This document shows positions 12,216-14,519 of a stretch of DNA of 14,519 bases, piece by piece. The notes under the pieces were generated by a model. The model was not told where the DNA came from. It saw only the letters and a program-made list of their open reading frames with translations, and searched no databases. Source of the DNA: Lachnospiraceae bacterium UBA3282 (GTDB taxonomy: Bacteria; Bacillota; Clostridia; Lachnospirales; Lachnospiraceae); the NCBI GenBank assembly GCA_002361735.1, contig DETS01000074.1, forward strand, positions 567-15,085. The letters are read 5' to 3'. Positions within the stretch are counted from its first letter, which is position 1, and each line of letters begins with the position of its first letter. The position numbers and the translations under genes are program-made.

Positions 12216-14345
12216 TCATTTGAACTCCAAAAAACTTCTCTCTCTACGGGTTTCGTGTCTTAAAATGATAGCTGATGTAGCCGGCAGATCCACTTTGACC
12301 TTACCTGCAATCACGGGATACTCTTTTGCCTCCGTGGTATACCCATCCGCCGAGGTCAATAGCAGACGACTCATGGCACACTCCTTCGGAATCCCCAGAT
12401 ACCACACGGAAAGCTCCTTCGTGATCTCATGACTGTTGTTGTTGACTAAGATCAAAGATTGCGCTTCCCTGGTAAATCTGCCATATCCGATTACATTATA
12501 GTCAGCTTCCACATACTTTATGGAACCTGTCAAAAACTCCTGATGTGCCTTATGGATCCTGATGATATCCTTATGAAAGGCAATCAGCTCTTTGTCTTCA
12601 TGTCCCCACGGATAAGTCCGCCTGTTATCGGGATCCGTAAAGCCGCAGACGCCTGCCTCATCTCCATAATAGATCGTAGGCGCGCCGGGCCAGGTCATCT
12701 GAATCACTACAGCCTCGCGCAAAACAGCCTTATTGACGCCCTCATTTGCCGCTTGAGGTCCCAACGTATTCGTCCTGCCGACCTTGTGGTTCGTGCGGGT
12801 AAGGAAGCGGGAATGATCATGATTGGAGAGCTCATTCATCGCCACCAGAAGGGAAGGTGTCGTAAAGTTTGCGCTATGATGCCGCATTGCACCCCAAAAG
12901 CTGTCGGCGTTGCCCCGCATATCCTCCCTATAGTCATCGCTGTGCTTCTGCATACCCGTCAAAAACCAGGTCACCGGTTCCATGAAGGCGTCATAGTTCA
13001 TGACCGTATCCCACTCCTGACCCTGCAGCCAGTCTCTGGGATTGCCGTAATGCTCTGCTAAAATAATAGCGTTCGGATTCGCCATCTTGACCGCTTTGCG
13101 AAATTCCTTCCAAAAATAGTGGTTAAACTCCGAACTGTGACCTAAATCCGCCGCCACATCCAGCCGCCACCCATCCACATTGTAAGGAGGGGAAACCCAC
13201 TTTCTGCCGATATACAGCATATAATCCAAAAGCTGTCTGGAATTTTCGTAATCAAGCTTCGGCAGCGTATCATGCCCCCACCAGCCGTCATAGGTATTAT
13301 TGAAGGGAAATTTATGTTCGTCATGGAACCGGAAATAGTTATGATAAGGACTGTCTTTTGCGATATAAGCCCCTTTTTCGTACCCGGGTACGTTTTCGTA
13401 GATCCTCTCCTTATCCATCCACTTATTAAAGGAGCCGCAATGATTGAACACGCCGTCCAGGACCACCTTCATGCCACGCCTGTGCGCCTCTTTCACCACC
13501 TCGGCAAAAAGCGCATTGCTGGCTTCCAGATTCTCCCGATTGGAAATGCGGTCGATATATCTGGTCGCAAAGCGATTTTCCGTCTGTCCCTGTTCTAAAA
13601 GCTCCCCTTCATCGTGAACCAGTTTGCCAAAATGGGGATCGATATAGTCATAATCCTGAATATCATACTTATGATTGGATGGAGAAACAAACAGCGGATT
13701 GAAGTAAATCACATCCACGCCAAGATCCTGCAGATAATCCATCTTATCGAGCACGCCCTGCAGATCGCCGCCGTAAAATTCGCGCACTCCCATTGCCGCC
13801 GGATACTTATCCCAATCCTCCACCCGAACGGTCTTGTCGCCAATATACTGATATTCATTGGTCAGCACATCATTAGAAGGATCGCCATTATAAAAGCGGT
13901 CCACATAGATTTGATAGAATACGGCGCCCTTTGCCCAATCGGGTGTCTTAAAACCCGGTATTACCTGAAATTGATAATACTCATTGATATCCTTAGCAAC
14001 GCCCCGTTTATCAAAATAACAGGACAATTTTCCCGCCGTAATCTCAAAGTAATAGCTCAGCTTTACATTATCCAGCTGAAGCGTATGGCTGTAATAATCA
14101 AAATAATCATCCGATTCTTCTTTTAGCATCAGATGCTTTTCGCCCTTGCTTACCAGAAACACTTTATCAATGTTATTTCTGGCAGAGCGAAAACGTACCG
14201 TGACCTCCCCATATGCGCTGGGCTCGGGAGGCGACAAATAATCCGCCGTCGTATCCGAAAACAACGCCTTTCTGTTAAACACGGGACGCATAGTAGCAAA
14301 GTACTGCTGATTCTTTTCCGCCTTTTGAATTTGGTTAATGTCCAT
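12216..14345 (-). CDS. GH13 alpha-glucanase (neopullulanase/cyclomaltodextrinase-like)
   Basis: A 709-residue glycoside hydrolase family 13 enzyme acting on alpha-1,4 (and possibly alpha-1,6) glucans. An N-terminal beta domain of about 130 residues, of the kind found in neopullulanases, precedes the TIM barrel that starts near GAVFYQIYVDRFYNGD. The four conserved GH13 regions are present: DGVFNH (297-302), GWRLDVA with nucleophile Asp396, ILAEH with acid/base Glu431, and LSNHD with Asp510. YYGDE (559-563) follows, then a C-terminal beta domain. There is no signal peptide, so it should act in the cytoplasm on imported maltodextrins or cyclodextrins. GAAAGG lies 6 bases before the ATG. It is the first gene of an operon with the transglutaminase-like gene and has a promoter with paired palindromes. 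Confidence 0.93.
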   Translation of the reverse strand: MDINQIQKAEKNQQYFATMRPVFNRKALFSDTTADYLSPPEPSAYGEVTVRFRSARNNIDKVFLVSKGEKHLMLKEESDDYFDYYSHTLQLDNVKLSYYFEITAGKLSCYFDKRGVAKDINEYYQFQVIPGFKTPDWAKGAVFYQIYVDRFYNGDPSNDVLTNEYQYIGDKTVRVEDWDKYPAAMGVREFYGGDLQGVLDKMDYLQDLGVDVIYFNPLFVSPSNHKYDIQDYDYIDPHFGKLVHDEGELLEQGQTENRFATRYIDRISNRENLEASNALFAEVVKEAHRRGMKVVLDGVFNHCGSFNKWMDKERIYENVPGYEKGAYIAKDSPYHNYFRFHDEHKFPFNNTYDGWWGHDTLPKLDYENSRQLLDYMLYIGRKWVSPPYNVDGWRLDVAADLGHSSEFNHYFWKEFRKAVKMANPNAIILAEHYGNPRDWLQGQEWDTVMNYDAFMEPVTWFLTGMQKHSDDYREDMRGNADSFWGAMRHHSANFTTPSLLVAMNELSNHDHSRFLTRTNHKVGRTNTLGPQAANEGVNKAVLREAVVIQMTWPGAPTIYYGDEAGVCGFTDPDNRRTYPWGHEDKELIAFHKDIIRIHKAHQEFLTGSIKYVEADYNVIGYGRFTREAQSLILVNNNSHEITKELSVWYLGIPKECAMSRLLLTSADGYTTEAKEYPVIAGKVKVDLPATSAIILRHETRRERSFLEFK

Positions 14346-14367
14346 AAGCAGCCTTTCTTTCTAAAAT

Positions 14368-14397
14368 CTATATATAGTTATTTTATCCTATATATAG
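14368..14397. promoter_or_regulatory. paired operator-like palindromes CTATATATAG
   Basis: The perfect 10-bp palindrome CTATATATAG occurs at 14368-14377 and 14388-14397, centres 20 bp apart. One sits between the -35 and -10 boxes of the amylase promoter, the other over the predicted transcription start. That placement is typical of repressor operators. Confidence 0.55.
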
Positions 14398-14408
14398 TAG
14401 ATATTCAA
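14380..14408 (-). promoter_or_regulatory. sigma-A promoter of the amylase operon
   Basis: On the minus strand TTGAAT (14408-14403), a 17-base spacer and TAAAAT (14385-14380). Transcription would start near 14373, giving a leader of roughly 28 bases with a GAAAGG ribosome binding site. Confidence 0.65.
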
Positions 14409-14421
14409 GCCTAAATCGCCA

Positions 14422-14460
14422 TTCCGCGCACAAGCAGACTCAAGATGCTTGTGCGCGGAA
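14422..14460. repeat. 15-bp perfect inverted repeat
   Basis: TTCCGCGCACAAGCA (14422-14436) and its exact reverse complement (14446-14460) flank a 9-base loop. Neither strand shows a T run after it, so it is not a standard terminator. It lies between the amylase promoter and a second hairpin. Confidence 0.7.
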
Positions 14461-14495
14461 AAAGCGAACAAGACAGTTTCGCAACTGTCTTGTTC
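14459..14495 (-). terminator. probable terminator of a minus-strand gene beyond the right edge
   Basis: A 13-bp perfect stem (GAACAAGACAGTT 14466-14478, AACTGTCTTGTTC 14483-14495) with a 4-base loop is followed on the minus strand by GCTTTTTCC. The remaining 24 bases to the edge hold no recognisable gene. Confidence 0.55.
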
Positions 14496-14519
14496 AGAGA
14501 AGGTATTTCTTTCTTATGG

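Noticed and set aside
12459..14414. Several long plus-strand frames opposite the GH13 gene
   Set aside because: They are antisense shadows of a strongly conserved enzyme gene and show no ribosome binding sites or family motifs.

Overview
The window looks like a chromosomal segment of an anaerobic, low-to-mid GC Firmicute, most likely a Lachnospiraceae-type Clostridium. The reasons are an adjacent rubrerythrin and rubredoxin, strong AAGGAG-type ribosome binding sites, clostridial-style ECF sigma/anti-sigma pairs, a DUF4143-type ATPase and a cytoplasmic GH13 enzyme. This assignment is inferred from gene content; no rRNA or tRNA gene is present.

Layout. Bases 1-600 hold the end of a rubrerythrin and a complete rubredoxin (oxidative stress), closed by a terminator. 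Bases 601-2023 hold a minus-strand TIM-barrel sugar isomerase/endonuclease-like gene, divergent from a plus-strand PH-domain membrane protein. Bases 2024-3650 form an AT-richer accessory patch: a RelB/DinJ-YafQ toxin-antitoxin pair, a small membrane-anchored unknown and a NUDIX hydrolase. Bases 3650-4412 hold an Hsp20 chaperone gene with a structured promoter region and a strong terminator.

Bases 4417-9301 are the most interesting part. Two ECF sigma factor systems are arranged back to back around 8047-8294. The minus-strand system is sigma factor, single-pass anti-sigma-like protein, terminator, then a VWA-domain lipoprotein. The sigma gene and the lipoprotein gene are each preceded by the same promoter, TGCAACC-N17-GTATTA, with a conserved downstream GTAGAG, so the sigma factor probably activates itself and the lipoprotein. 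The plus-strand system is a second sigma factor translationally coupled to a small membrane protein. The outer part of that protein resembles the extracellular domain of the cell-division protein FtsX, and its promoter has the related form TGTCACC-N17-GTATAT. Together they look like two envelope-sensing circuits.

Bases 9303-10840 hold a minus-strand AAA ATPase with a nuclease-like C-terminus. Upstream of its start are four palindromic repeats spaced exactly 33 bp apart. Bases 10841-14408 hold a minus-strand operon of a GH13 alpha-glucanase (neopullulanase/cyclomaltodextrinase-like) and a membrane-anchored transglutaminase-like protein. It is driven by a promoter carrying two copies of a perfect CTATATATAG palindrome and ends in a terminator. 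The right edge (14422-14495) contains two long perfect hairpins; the second is probably the terminator of a minus-strand gene beyond the window. No gene-free stretch exceeds about 255 bases, and no IS element, CRISPR array or RNA gene was recognised.
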